NCBI GenBank assembly: GCA_004124535.1
Contig: SCKQ01000003.1
Span: forward strand, 9,837-73,836
From: Fidelibacterota bacterium
Lineage (GTDB): Bacteria; Marinisomatota; Marinisomatia; Marinisomatales; TCS55
DNA: 64,000 bases
Direction of reading: 5' to 3'
The position numbers and the translations under genes are program-made. The notes under the pieces were generated by a model. It did not search any database. It worked only from the letters and a program-made list of their open reading frames with translations, and was not told the DNA's origin. This document shows positions 46,501 through 55,220 of this stretch, piece by piece; position 1 is the first letter of the stretch; each line of letters opens with the position of its first letter.

Positions 46501-46826
46501 GTGGATATGACACTGGTAAGCACCAGTCGAGTAATTACTCTGCTGACTTGCGTGGTATTCGTCTAGATATCCTACATTTTTTCAGTAGTAAGGGACGTTT
46601 ACAAGGCAGATTTGAATGGTCCACAGTAAGTCTGGATAGCGAGGCAGCTTATTTACCGCCAGAGGCTGTTCGTGGTCATGCGCTAGGAGATACGAGAAAG
46701 GCGAATATTCAAGGCCATATTCTCTTGCGGCAGAATTTTTCGATTAATGTAACTATAAATTATATTTCTGATATACGGTATGATAATTTTATCAATATAA
46801 TGGGGGAGATCCGTGCGTATTTCTAG
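43548..46826 (+). CDS. Large outer-membrane beta-barrel protein, 1092 residues
   Basis: TTG start overlapping the propeller gene, giving a signal peptide (LFAALSSYLAGQIL). An N-terminal beta domain (about 20-120) is followed by a motif near residues 287-320, VWLNGMRMVRGENNDYTIDY with GELTFMP, a pattern shared with SprA-like and related FCB surface proteins. The remaining 750 residues alternate polar and aromatic residues with Trp/Tyr girdles, and the protein ends in Phe (IRAYF), typical for a barrel. No TonB box or plug is seen. It ends 14 bases inside the Omp85 gene. Confidence 0.65.
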   Translation: MISRIILFAALSSYLAGQILSVIDTIQVPEIATEIQLRHKFIIDSTFIVNGLDNVPFDYALDAVQGVVSLPSSQKEPRTLVVRYNYFSSPLPLQVGPKWLQLPLVDSLINKNNLPIETSPSSTPGIQNTDALFMAGTVYRTASVSPITGSEFTGGLRMQIQGTLGRDIRISGVLSDQNLPIQPEGNTKTLDEIDKVYLQVNHDNFLVTAGDIDVSYSSGKFMNINRRMVGLNNNFKYKEWSGSAVFAGSKGKLNQIEFKGMDGKQGPYKLTSADGSRDIIILAGSERVWLNGMRMVRGENNDYTIDYAIGELTFMPRHLVHFDSDIYVEYQYSDVQYNRSVLGTSMKRDLGNKGNIQLSWLREFDQALAGEDQIDGEIMNLFKNVGDKDVQISGATQDTSGAYVFVDSIYVYDPADTILGDHFNVTFTYDRFAGEYARKVTINGTLYYEWMGNNDLDQMRQTMDLYSPVRKLVKPESQQMVQAVGYYQLNDWMNLSVELAVSDHDQNSYSSIDDADNQGIGHEVELSGQKIPLGEKIFFGYQVSDWARNSRFHTLQRDRSVNFYQDWNIPVSGKKRERLRNAGATLTIDSLGAVNGSFSQYEIGSALRKRMLMDFHGTTAVVPSVTGNFNQVLYGKDRFNQIDFAARLLPGMVHPVINYSFELSEKAYQFEHITSGVEYSGEKLQTTVAIGRRENHLKIEDALLLSSRGYFSELDLRFQTRNGWNQSLIYRKRMKTYMLEEKDLDYDLAQARIFFRKPSHPFRLDVKIKLEETLTENRATVYDSVGVGLGTYRYDPQFEEYVPDPNGAYIAYTILTGSREPTTQFEGIQRLEYDFGKRLNSKFKDVKYRLDWFWDFNGQNFSVNRYMEDDLNASTIIRSRSKLRHEWDYVNRTGRQIRTWWLSEKDLNNMDPRGADLRKNTELALDWLESISANMHAVVKLNQHDSNVESGFSHSRDRSAQGTWAEIGIKKRFSSLWQTEALLQSGYDTGKHQSSNYSADLRGIRLDILHFFSSKGRLQGRFEWSTVSLDSEAAYLPPEAVRGHALGDTRKANIQGHILLRQNFSINVTINYISDIRYDNFINIMGEIRAYF

Positions 46827-48177
46827 AATAATGCTGTTTATGGTACTTGTTCTTCATGGGCAAACAGTAGAACTAGTTGTGCACGAGGATAAAAATCCCA
46901 CCATAATAGCTGCGCAAATGGTCGAAACGTACCTAGACTCACTGCTTACGGCTGAAGAAACCTTAAATCATAGCTATGTTCTTGCTTCTTTTCAAGGGAA
47001 GGCCCCGACCAGGATAGCATACAAGAAAATTGAAGAAACAATAGCAATTGATACCATTATCATTTCAGGGAATGATGAAATAAGTAGAAATACTACCCGC
47101 AGGTTATTGGCATCAATTGTGCATTCAGCACCGCGGTTTGAAACGATGCAGCAAGTTGGCTGGATTGAGTCCAGTTATAAATTTTTCCAGAATAGTATTG
47201 AGCTTGTCTACGGACGTACACAAGACGAACACCTTGCTGCAGTGGTTATGGTTACCCCTGCTTTTGAAAGCAATTTTTCCGGTATTTTGGGGGCCAGTCA
47301 GGGTGCTGGAGGTATTTGGAAAACAACCGGTGAAATCGATATTCATCTGGAAAACATCTGGCAAACAGCCAGCACCTCGCAATTGCAATGGCAACGCCAA
47401 AACGACCAGTCGCAAGTGTTGTCCTTCTATCACGAAGAACCGGCACCATTGGGTATTCCGTTTGGATTACGAATTAAATTTGATCAAGAACTGAGAGATG
47501 GGGAATATGTATATGGTGCGCAGGAAGGTACGATTCTTACGGGCGGTACCCGTTATGGAAAATGGCGTTTTGGTGGCAGTAGTACAAACATTAATCCTAC
47601 AGAAACAGGTGCATCAATTGGCTTGTCCAAGCATAAATCATCCGCAATATCTGTTGGCCTGGAGAAGGATAATAGAAATAACCGCTGGACCCCATTTGAT
47701 GGCAATTATTGGGATGTAGCTGCTACACTGGGCAATCAGACCGAAGATAACAAAAAAGATCTTCAAGGACACTGGCTGATATCTATAGGCTCGTACTGGC
47801 CTATAACCTCGCGATTTTCGGCACATACCCGACTGTTAACTACTGGCCGCTGGGTGCAGGATGGCGCTATCCATAAAGGGCAGAAAATTCGTTATGGCGG
47901 CGTCAACGGTTTGCGCGGGTACAGGGATGACCAGTTTATCAGCAATAGTATCCTAATTCCGACATTTGAATTGTTAGCAACAGCGGGGAATAACCTGCAA
48001 TTATTTGGGTTTATCGAAGGCGCTATACAGAAGGAATATCAACCTTATCCAATTGGTTTTGGGTTTGGTTTGACACAAGTGTCGATCGGTTCCATCCTGA
48101 GCGCCACCGTTGGTTTTGGACGAGGTAATCCTTTATCAGCAGCTAAGTTGCATATCAAATTCTCCAGCCGACTATAG
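46813..48177 (+). CDS. Single-POTRA Omp85-family outer-membrane protein
   Basis: 454 residues; GTG start overlaps the previous gene. A signal peptide (RIMLFMVLVLHGQ) is followed by one POTRA-like domain (about 79-150, starting IDTIIISGNDEIS) and a C-terminal barrel. The strand-loop motif LRGY (residues 367-370, in GGVNGLRGYRDDQF) matches loop 6 of BamA/TamA/FhaC relatives. BamA itself carries five POTRA domains, so this is not the essential BamA. Its coupling with the 1092-residue barrel suggests it may help place or export a partner. Confidence 0.75.
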   Translation: MRISRIMLFMVLVLHGQTVELVVHEDKNPTIIAAQMVETYLDSLLTAEETLNHSYVLASFQGKAPTRIAYKKIEETIAIDTIIISGNDEISRNTTRRLLASIVHSAPRFETMQQVGWIESSYKFFQNSIELVYGRTQDEHLAAVVMVTPAFESNFSGILGASQGAGGIWKTTGEIDIHLENIWQTASTSQLQWQRQNDQSQVLSFYHEEPAPLGIPFGLRIKFDQELRDGEYVYGAQEGTILTGGTRYGKWRFGGSSTNINPTETGASIGLSKHKSSAISVGLEKDNRNNRWTPFDGNYWDVAATLGNQTEDNKKDLQGHWLISIGSYWPITSRFSAHTRLLTTGRWVQDGAIHKGQKIRYGGVNGLRGYRDDQFISNSILIPTFELLATAGNNLQLFGFIEGAIQKEYQPYPIGFGFGLTQVSIGSILSATVGFGRGNPLSAAKLHIKFSSRL

Positions 48178-48222
48178 CAATTAAGTGGTTTTTGGTCTGG
48201 AAAGCGCTAATTTTGTATCTAG

Positions 48223-49245
48223 ATGGCAAATAAAAGAACTAGTGAAATAAAAAATATTATCCTGGGACTGATTGTCCTCTTATTGTGTGGCTGCGAGACA
48301 AAACGGGAAGCACTGGGTTCAGATGATGAGATCTTTGTGATCGCTGCCATGGAAGATGAAGGCAAGATTAAGGAAATTCTTAGCGCTGTTCTCAATGATA
48401 CATTGTATACTCCAAAACCGGAGCCGTATTACAAACTAAGGTTTGTCCATCCACGTGAATTTGATAGAATTAAAAATAGTACCCTGGTTGTAGTTGGTGC
48501 AATTGGCAGCGATCTATCCAGTCCAGGAGTAGCGCTGGTTAAGCGTATTTTATCGGACAAACAATACCAACAATCCATTTCTGGAGAAAAGCCGTTCATT
48601 TTTACGAAAGATCCATTCGCCCGCAATCAGATATTCATGGTCATAAACACGCCAACTGCAGCACGGGCCAAAGAAATAGCAAAAGTACAGAATAAATGGA
48701 TAAAACAGCAGTTTTCTGATTTATTTGAATATCGCCAAGCACGTTTCATGTTTAATAATACGCGCCAGAAAGAGTTGGAAACACATTTGTATGAGGCATA
48801 CGGCTGGGGTATAAAAGTTCCGTGGGGTTACGAGGTGCTCGTTGACAGTTCAGAGCAGCGATTATTCTGGATTGGTCGAGAAATGCCCTTCCGCTGGCTG
48901 GCTGTACATTGGGAAAACGGTGCAATCATTAATGATGACCAAATGGCGAAACAATATATAATGGATTTTCCTGAAGAATATTTTGGAAGTATACGCTATA
49001 GTGAATACAAATTTAATTTGAATACCACCCAATTTAATGACTGGCTTGCCTGGCGTGTAACGGGTACCTGGGAAGCAATTGAAGATACCCAGGGGGGACC
49101 ATTCATAGGGTATTTATTTTATGACGGCTTAACTGATAAAACGTATTACATCCACACCATGATATTCCATCCTGGCAATAACAAATTGATCCTGCTGCGC
49201 CAACTGGAAATTATTGCCAAGTCATTTTTTGTTGAAAAAGTGTAA
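48223..49245 (+). CDS. DUF4837-like lipoprotein
   Basis: 340 residues. Lipobox ends at Cys24 (VLLLCGC). The fold starts DDEIFVIAAMEDEGKIKEIL and shows long runs of alternating strands; the C-terminal YIHTMIFHPGNNKLILLRQLEII closes it. The layout fits DUF4837, a lipoprotein family known mainly in Bacteroidetes and relatives with unknown function. Preceded by a 45-base gap after the Omp85 gene and followed by rfbD after seven bases. Confidence 0.7.
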   Translation: MANKRTSEIKNIILGLIVLLLCGCETKREALGSDDEIFVIAAMEDEGKIKEILSAVLNDTLYTPKPEPYYKLRFVHPREFDRIKNSTLVVVGAIGSDLSSPGVALVKRILSDKQYQQSISGEKPFIFTKDPFARNQIFMVINTPTAARAKEIAKVQNKWIKQQFSDLFEYRQARFMFNNTRQKELETHLYEAYGWGIKVPWGYEVLVDSSEQRLFWIGREMPFRWLAVHWENGAIINDDQMAKQYIMDFPEEYFGSIRYSEYKFNLNTTQFNDWLAWRVTGTWEAIEDTQGGPFIGYLFYDGLTDKTYYIHTMIFHPGNNKLILLRQLEIIAKSFFVEKV

Positions 49246-49252
49246 TACATAA

Positions 49253-50119
49253 ATGACTCGTATATTGATAACTGGCGCTTTCGGACAACTGGGTACATCC
49301 TTGCGGAATATTCTTTCCGATCAATCAATTTTAGCCGCAGGGAGAATGATCCCGGTGGAAGAAATAGATGGTTGTACTGCACTGGATATTACTGAACTAA
49401 ACCAGGTACGTGAAACTATTGCCTTGTTCCAGCCTGATGTGATTGTGCACCTTGCTGCCATGACTAATGTGGATGGCTGCGAACAGCATCCTGAACAGGC
49501 TTTTGATGTAAATGTCCGCGGAACTGAAAACCTGCTCGATAATTTCAGCGGTAGATTCATCTATATTTCTACTGATTATGTTTTCGATGGCAGTAAGGGC
49601 CCCTATGGAGAAGAGGATGAGGTAAACCCCATAAGCGTATATGGTCGAACAAAATTGTATGGTGAAGATCTGGTCCAGCAATCGGATGCGAACTGGGTCA
49701 TTTTACGTTCCAATGTCGTTTTCAGTTTTCAGGAAAGAACTAAAGCAAGTTTCATGGATTGGGTAGTAGATTCGCTCAAAAATAGGCAATCGATTACTGT
49801 TGTGGATGACCAATGGAATAATCCAACCTGGACCGTAGATCTGGCGCGGATAATCTCACGGGTCATGGATCATAAAATTCAGGGACTTTACCATTATGGT
49901 GGTCGTGACTTATTAAACCGGTTTGCATTCGCGGAAATGATTGCTGAAACATTCAAACTTGATCGGACGTTGATAGAACCAATAGATACAGCCTCGCTTA
50001 ACCAGCCGGCGAAACGACCCCTGAAAAGTGGTTTGCGCCCCGAAAAAATTGAAATAGATCTGAGTGTTGAAGCGTTGCCGCTGCAAAAAGCACTGGACGC
50101 AATATATTCTTCATCATGA
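49253..50119 (+). CDS. rfbD: dTDP-4-dehydrorhamnose reductase-like enzyme
   Basis: 288-residue short-chain dehydrogenase that reduces dTDP-4-keto-rhamnose in the last step of dTDP-L-rhamnose synthesis. Rossmann GAFGQLGTS is at residues 8-16, ISTDYVFDG in the middle, YxxxK as YGRTK, and the RPLKSGL block near the C-terminus is RfbD-typical. rfbA, rfbB and rfbC are not present, so the pathway would need genes elsewhere. It overlaps the next glycosyltransferase by four bases. Confidence 0.85.
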   Translation: MTRILITGAFGQLGTSLRNILSDQSILAAGRMIPVEEIDGCTALDITELNQVRETIALFQPDVIVHLAAMTNVDGCEQHPEQAFDVNVRGTENLLDNFSGRFIYISTDYVFDGSKGPYGEEDEVNPISVYGRTKLYGEDLVQQSDANWVILRSNVVFSFQERTKASFMDWVVDSLKNRQSITVVDDQWNNPTWTVDLARIISRVMDHKIQGLYHYGGRDLLNRFAFAEMIAETFKLDRTLIEPIDTASLNQPAKRPLKSGLRPEKIEIDLSVEALPLQKALDAIYSSS

Positions 50120-50832
50120 AAACACTAGTCATTTCTCCAACATATAATGAACAGAAGAACGTAGCTACCCTTATTAAGACTGTATTCAAGGTCAATTCAG
50201 ATTATCATTTATTGATCATTGATGACAATTCTCCCGATGGTACCGCTGACTTAGTGAAGGAATTGCAGCTACTTTATGATAACCTTTTTCTGGAGGAACG
50301 CCCTGGTAAGGCAGGCTTGGGTACGGCGTATATTTTTGGGTTTAAATGGGCTTTGGAAAGAAATTATGACGCAATTGTACAAATGGATGCTGATATGTCT
50401 CATGATCCAAATGAGATCAAGGTTATGGTAAATTTACTTGGTGATCATGACGTAGTCATTGGCAGTCGGTACATTGATGGAGTTAGTGTCATTCACTGGC
50501 CGATCCGGAGACTCTTATTGAGTTATGGTGCAAACGTGTATTCACGGATCGTTACTGGATTACCAGTAAAAGATTCTACGGGAGGTTTCAAGGCCTGGCA
50601 AAGAAAAGTGCTGAAAATAATTGACTTCGATGCGGTCAAATCACAGGGCTATTCTTTCCAAATTGAAATGAATTGGCGGGCCTGGCAAAAAGGCTTTTCA
50701 TTGCACGAACATCCGATCATTTTTACTGATAGAACCATTGGTGAATCAAAAATGTCGCGAGGAATTATGTTTGAGGCAATGATCGTTATCTGGCGCATGC
50801 GCATCTGGAAAATATTTGGCTGGCATAAGTAA
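50116..50832 (+). CDS. Polyprenol-phosphate mannosyl/glycosyltransferase (DPM1-like)
   Basis: 238-residue GT2 enzyme that transfers mannose or glucose from a nucleotide sugar to polyprenyl phosphate on the cytosolic face. The N-terminus reads VISPTYNEQKNVATLI, the DD pair is LIIDDNSPDGT and the DxD is MDADMSHDP. IGSRYIDGV and the late MNWRAWQKGF are family blocks. No membrane segment follows, so it resembles the short dolichol-phosphate mannose synthases. ATGA overlap with rfbD. Confidence 0.9.
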   Translation: MKTLVISPTYNEQKNVATLIKTVFKVNSDYHLLIIDDNSPDGTADLVKELQLLYDNLFLEERPGKAGLGTAYIFGFKWALERNYDAIVQMDADMSHDPNEIKVMVNLLGDHDVVIGSRYIDGVSVIHWPIRRLLLSYGANVYSRIVTGLPVKDSTGGFKAWQRKVLKIIDFDAVKSQGYSFQIEMNWRAWQKGFSLHEHPIIFTDRTIGESKMSRGIMFEAMIVIWRMRIWKIFGWHK

Positions 50833-50841
50833 GAACCAATC

Positions 50842-52902
50842 ATGACTTCCGTTTCCATTTTAACCGTTAGTTATAACGTACGTCAATATGTAGCTCACGC
50901 TATTGATGCGATTCTTAAATCTGATGTGGAAGAAATGGAAATCATTGTTGTGGACAACAATTCTTATGATAACACGGTTGCATACCTACAGGATAGATAT
51001 AACCATTTACACCAGATCAAGATCATTGAAAATACTGATAATGTCGGTTTTGGCAAGGCTGTGAACCAGGCTGCTGCCGTTGCCAAGGGGGACTATTACT
51101 TGATCCTGAACCCTGATACGATTATTCAGGAAGAGACTATCTCCACATTACAGGATTATCTTGATGATTATCCCGACGTAGGTATGATCGGTCCAAAAAT
51201 TCTTAATGCGGATGGATCATTGCAGCTGGCCTGTAAGCGGTCATTCCCAATGGCCAGTGTTGCCTTACCCAAATTGCTGGGGCTAAGCCGCCTGTTCCCT
51301 AATTCACGCTGGGCGGGGAAATATAACTTGACCTATCTCGATCCGGATGCAGTACATGCAGTGGATGCCATCAGCGGATCATGTATGTTTATCAGAAGCG
51401 CGTTGTTCCACGAATTGAACGGTTTTGATGAGAGATTTTTTATGTTTGGGGAAGACCTGGACCTGTGCTTCCGGATATGGAAAAATAATTATGAGATCCA
51501 TTATGTACCACGAACACAGATCGTACATTACCAGGGTGAGTCAGTAAAATCAGCTCCCTTTGACAGTATCAACGCTTTTTACAACGCCATGATCCTGTTT
51601 GCCGATAAGCATTTTTCCTTCGGGTCAGGATGGCTGATGAAACTGGCTATTCGCTGCGGAATCTTTGTGCGGAAGTTATTATCGATGATCGGCGAAAAAC
51701 GTTCACAGATTCTGTCGGTTACTTTGGATGGTTTCGTAGTGTTTCTGGCCTTTATGGTGGCTATACCATTACGGTTTTCCCATTTTGAACCGATCACGAT
51801 GAGTAAAGGTTTGGTGCCTACAATCTACATATTTTTCTGGATTGGCGTCGGCTCCTTATTCCAGCTTTATTCACGATATATATTGTCTTATTCCCGAGCG
51901 ATCATTGCATCTATAACTGGATTCTTTCTAGCGGTTGCATTCACCTACTTTTTCAAGCAGTATGCATTTTCACGGTTGGTGATTATAACCGCCACTGCGA
52001 TAATTACAGTACTTATCCCAGGATGGCGAGTATTCGTGCACTTTCTGATGTCTCGAGGATACCTACGCCCAGTAAAAGAACAGCACCCCATTCTGTTTAC
52101 TAGGAAAACGCTAATCATTGGGGCTGATGAGGAAGGCATCCATATTGCCGAAAATATATTGAAGCGCTTCGATACTGGCCTGGATGTAGTAGGTTTCATC
52201 GACCATCAATTACCCAATGATGAAGATGATCTTCCGGTAGGGTTTAGGGGCCGGCTTGCTGACCTGCGGGACATTGTAATGACCTACCATATCTGCGAAC
52301 TGATCTTTTCTACAACGGCGTTTACCAATAAAGAGATACTATTACTCATGGATGAGACTAAAGATCTACGGCTTACATACAGGATGGTGCCACGCCAGCA
52401 GGAAATACTATTGGGGAAAGCATCTATTGAAAATATTGGTGATTTTTCATTTGTAAATATCGAATATACGCTCTTCTATCGGTTGCACCGGATCACCAAG
52501 CGCGCATTCGATATGGTTATATCCGGAATGATGCTGACGCTTTTTAGCCCTTTCCTGGTGGTCCTATTTGGATTTGGGAAGGGCCGGAAGAAACAATTCT
52601 GGGGCGCCGAAGGAACCATTTTTGAGGCGACAATCTTCGATGTGAAAGGAGGATTCTTGAAGGAGCTGCCACTGTTTATAGGCGTTCTGTTTGGTAATTT
52701 AAGTTTGGTTGGTTCCAGTATGGTGGATACCAGTGATCCTGATCCCCATCTCATTTGCCAGCCAGGATTGACTGGGCTAGAAAGGATCCGCTCCGTTAAA
52801 TTTAAACCTGAGGACAGGCAAATCCTGGACCATTACTACGTACAAAATCAAAGTTTTACCATGGATCTTGAAATCATCATGAAAACTGTATTCAGTAGCT
52901 GA
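50842..52902 (+). CDS. GT2 glycosyltransferase fused to sugar-phosphate transferase-like domain
   Basis: 686 residues with three parts. Residues 1-260 are a rhamnosyltransferase-like GT2 (SILTVSYNVRQYV, VVDNNSYDNT, LILNPDT, FMFGEDLDLCFR). Residues 285-410 hold four membrane helices. Residues 422-530 resemble the CoA/NAD-binding-like domain of WbaP-type phosphoglycosyltransferases (KTLIIGADEEGIHIAE), and 549-686 the bacterial sugar transferase domain (HRITKRAFDMVIS, GNLSLVG, QPGLTGLERI, LDHYYVQNQS). The catalytic Asp-Glu in LDELP is replaced by Lys607-Glu608 (FLKELP) and the catalytic segment is shortened, so the transferase is probably inactive. Confidence 0.8.
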   Translation: MTSVSILTVSYNVRQYVAHAIDAILKSDVEEMEIIVVDNNSYDNTVAYLQDRYNHLHQIKIIENTDNVGFGKAVNQAAAVAKGDYYLILNPDTIIQEETISTLQDYLDDYPDVGMIGPKILNADGSLQLACKRSFPMASVALPKLLGLSRLFPNSRWAGKYNLTYLDPDAVHAVDAISGSCMFIRSALFHELNGFDERFFMFGEDLDLCFRIWKNNYEIHYVPRTQIVHYQGESVKSAPFDSINAFYNAMILFADKHFSFGSGWLMKLAIRCGIFVRKLLSMIGEKRSQILSVTLDGFVVFLAFMVAIPLRFSHFEPITMSKGLVPTIYIFFWIGVGSLFQLYSRYILSYSRAIIASITGFFLAVAFTYFFKQYAFSRLVIITATAIITVLIPGWRVFVHFLMSRGYLRPVKEQHPILFTRKTLIIGADEEGIHIAENILKRFDTGLDVVGFIDHQLPNDEDDLPVGFRGRLADLRDIVMTYHICELIFSTTAFTNKEILLLMDETKDLRLTYRMVPRQQEILLGKASIENIGDFSFVNIEYTLFYRLHRITKRAFDMVISGMMLTLFSPFLVVLFGFGKGRKKQFWGAEGTIFEATIFDVKGGFLKELPLFIGVLFGNLSLVGSSMVDTSDPDPHLICQPGLTGLERIRSVKFKPEDRQILDHYYVQNQSFTMDLEIIMKTVFSS

Positions 52903-52903
52903 T

Positions 52904-53863
52904 ATGGCGCTCTACTATCTGGATTTCGAAAACCCCATCAAGGAATTAGAAGAGCAGATCTTAAAATTACAATCTGTCGAAGATGATCAAGATCATTCGG
53001 CAGAGCTTGCCGGTCTGATAGAGCGCCGGGATAATAAATTACGGGAGATATACAGTAATTTGAGTCGTTGGCAGCGTGTACAGTTGGCTCGTCATCCTGA
53101 ACGTCCATTTAGTATGGATTATATTGAGGCGATCACGACTGAGTTTATCGAATTGCACGGGGATCGTCATTTTGCAGATGACACAGCATTGGTTGGCGGA
53201 ATTGGTAAAATTGATGAACGCTCCGTTGTTTTGATCGGCCAGCAGAAAGGTCGCAATACAAAGGAGAACCTGTACCGTAATTTTGGTATGATGCGTCCGG
53301 AAGGGTACCGCAAAGCATTGCGGTTGATGAAATTAGGGGAAAAATTTAATCTACCTATCGTCGCCCTAGTAGATACGCCGGGAGCCTATCCTGGTATTGG
53401 TGCTGAAGAACGGGGTCAGGGAGAGGCGATTGCCAGAAATTTAATGGAAATGGCCAAGCTGAATGTGCCGATCCTGGCCATTGTTATCGGCGAAGGTGCC
53501 AGCGGCGGTGCCTTGGGTATCGCTATCTGTGACCGTCTGGTCATGCTTGAGAATACCTGGTACTCGGTGATCAGTCCGGAAGGCTGTGCGTCAATTCTGT
53601 GGCATGATGCCACGAAAGCGCCTGATGCAGCTGATGCCATGAAAGTGACACCTGCCGATCTGAAAGAAATGGGGATCTGCGACCGTGTTGTGGATGAACC
53701 TACCGGCGGCGCTCACCGTGCACCAGATACAATGACCGCTATCCTGAAAAGTGTCATCCTGGAAGAACTTGACCTGATTGAAAATGATAACCAGGATGGT
53801 TCCTTTCTTGAATCCAGAATACAGCGCTATGAGAAGATGGGCGTTTATAAGGAAACAGAATGA
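52904..53863 (+). CDS. accA: Acetyl-CoA carboxylase carboxyltransferase subunit alpha
   Basis: 319 residues. Makes malonyl-CoA with AccD and the biotinyl AccB/AccC units. YYLDFENPIKELEEQILKLQ is the typical N-terminus, then LARHPERPFSMDYIE, GDRHFADD, and the oxyanion region ALVDTPGAYPGIGAEERGQ with GEGASGGALGI. accD is not next to it. It starts two bases after the fusion glycosyltransferase stop, suggesting one transcription unit despite an unrelated function, and overlaps the next gene by four bases. Confidence 0.97.
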   Translation: MALYYLDFENPIKELEEQILKLQSVEDDQDHSAELAGLIERRDNKLREIYSNLSRWQRVQLARHPERPFSMDYIEAITTEFIELHGDRHFADDTALVGGIGKIDERSVVLIGQQKGRNTKENLYRNFGMMRPEGYRKALRLMKLGEKFNLPIVALVDTPGAYPGIGAEERGQGEAIARNLMEMAKLNVPILAIVIGEGASGGALGIAICDRLVMLENTWYSVISPEGCASILWHDATKAPDAADAMKVTPADLKEMGICDRVVDEPTGGAHRAPDTMTAILKSVILEELDLIENDNQDGSFLESRIQRYEKMGVYKETE

Positions 53864-54264
53864 TACAATTTGAGTATCGCACCAAAGTTTACTATAAAGA
53901 TGTTGATCAGATGGGGATCGTCTATTATGCCCGTTATTATGAATATTTTGAGGCTGCCCGTACGGAATTATTGAAATCCCTGGGCATCCACGTAACGGTA
54001 ATTGAGAATGAGGGTTATCTTTTACCAGTAATAACCAGCCATTGCGATTATAAAGTTGGCGCCAATTTCGAAGATACTCTGGTAGTAAATACCATTATTA
54101 AAGATTTACCAAAGTCACGGTTGCGAATTGATTATGAGGTTCACCGGAACAATTTCGATGAATTGCTGGTCAGCGGATATACGATGCACGCTTTTACGGA
54201 TAAGTCCGGCAGAGCTGTAAAACCGCCAAAGCAATTGATGGAGACACTAAAGCAGAACTTGTGA
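53860..54264 (+). CDS. ybgC: YbgC-family acyl-CoA thioesterase
   Basis: 134-residue hotdog-fold thioesterase. The catalytic Asp lies in YKDVDQMGIVYYARYYEYFE, the 4-HBT/YbgC motif, with EAARTELLKSLGI after it. Members hydrolyse acyl-CoA and, in E. coli, sit with tol-pal genes; no tol genes are adjacent here. It follows accA by ATGA overlap, a fatty-acid-metabolism context. It ends six bases before the convergent EamA gene. Confidence 0.9.
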   Translation: MIQFEYRTKVYYKDVDQMGIVYYARYYEYFEAARTELLKSLGIHVTVIENEGYLLPVITSHCDYKVGANFEDTLVVNTIIKDLPKSRLRIDYEVHRNNFDELLVSGYTMHAFTDKSGRAVKPPKQLMETLKQNL

Positions 54265-54269
54265 TGTGA

Positions 54270-55169
54270 TTAATCTATTGGTTCTTGCTGTGCGTGACTT
54301 TTGTTGATTAGATAAACAGCCGTCATCGTCATTATTCCACCTAACAGGGTGGTCATTTCCAAACGTTCCCCAATTAACAGCACACTGAAAAGCAGTGCCG
54401 TGACTGGTACCGTAAATATGAAGGCACTGGCTTTTTCAGGTCCTAATCGGGTAGTTCCGAGAAAATAAACCGTTGTCCCAAACACCATAGCGCCGGCAGA
54501 TAGGAAAAACATATTCACCCAAAAGATCCAGTCATAGGTGAATATTAGTAAAATATCTTTATTCCAGGTTGCGCCAAGGTAAATCAGGGTAGAGATTGTA
54601 TAGACCCAAAAACTAAATGAAAGTGTAGACACATGAGCGTGTGACCGGCCTGATATAATCGACATGATTCCCCATGAAACAGAAGCGCAAAGGAAAAATA
54701 AATTGCCGTTAGCAATCATTTGTTCCAGAGACAATCTCCAGGCCTGTAATACAATCACACCGCCAGCGAAGCCTAGTATCAAACCAATGATATCCTTACG
54801 GTAGACCACTTGCTTCAATAGCAATACAGAAATAATGAATGTAATAATCGGATTGAAGGTCGGGACGATAATGCCACCCACACTGGCGGATCCTTTATCG
54901 GTACCCATGAAAAAGAAAATATTGTAAAGAGAGATAAACACGGCACCTGTTAAGATATATTTGATACCCTGGCGCGTTACCCGGAAATCATTACCGGTTA
55001 TCAATAGTACTGGAATCATGGTAATGCTGGAAAAGAAAAAGCGCCAGAAGGCCAGCACGGATGATGGTCCATAATCACTCAGGATCTTTGCGTTCGTCCA
55101 TGATAAACCCCAAATTGCCATCGATAATAACAGGGTCAGGTATAGGCTGATTGGCGTGCGACTGTTCAA
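54270..55169 (-). CDS. EamA/DMT-family membrane transporter
   Basis: 299 residues, ten predicted helices arranged as two EamA repeats (about 5-140 and 155-295). The TTG start is preferred because the next Met falls inside helix 1. Helix 1 AIWGLSWTNAKIL and the conserved ALLFSVLLIGERLE in the second repeat fit the drug/metabolite transporter superfamily. Substrate unknown. It lies 51 bases downstream of the acyl-CoA carboxyltransferase on the same strand. Confidence 0.88.
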   Translation of the reverse strand: MNSRTPISLYLTLLLSMAIWGLSWTNAKILSDYGPSSVLAFWRFFFSSITMIPVLLITGNDFRVTRQGIKYILTGAVFISLYNIFFFMGTDKGSASVGGIIVPTFNPIITFIISVLLLKQVVYRKDIIGLILGFAGGVIVLQAWRLSLEQMIANGNLFFLCASVSWGIMSIISGRSHAHVSTLSFSFWVYTISTLIYLGATWNKDILLIFTYDWIFWVNMFFLSAGAMVFGTTVYFLGTTRLGPEKASAFIFTVPVTALLFSVLLIGERLEMTTLLGGIMTMTAVYLINKSHAQQEPID

Positions 55170-55220
55170 ATTAGAGCAGGATTAATAATATATTGGGTGG
55201 CTGTCCTATGGAAAAGCCGC

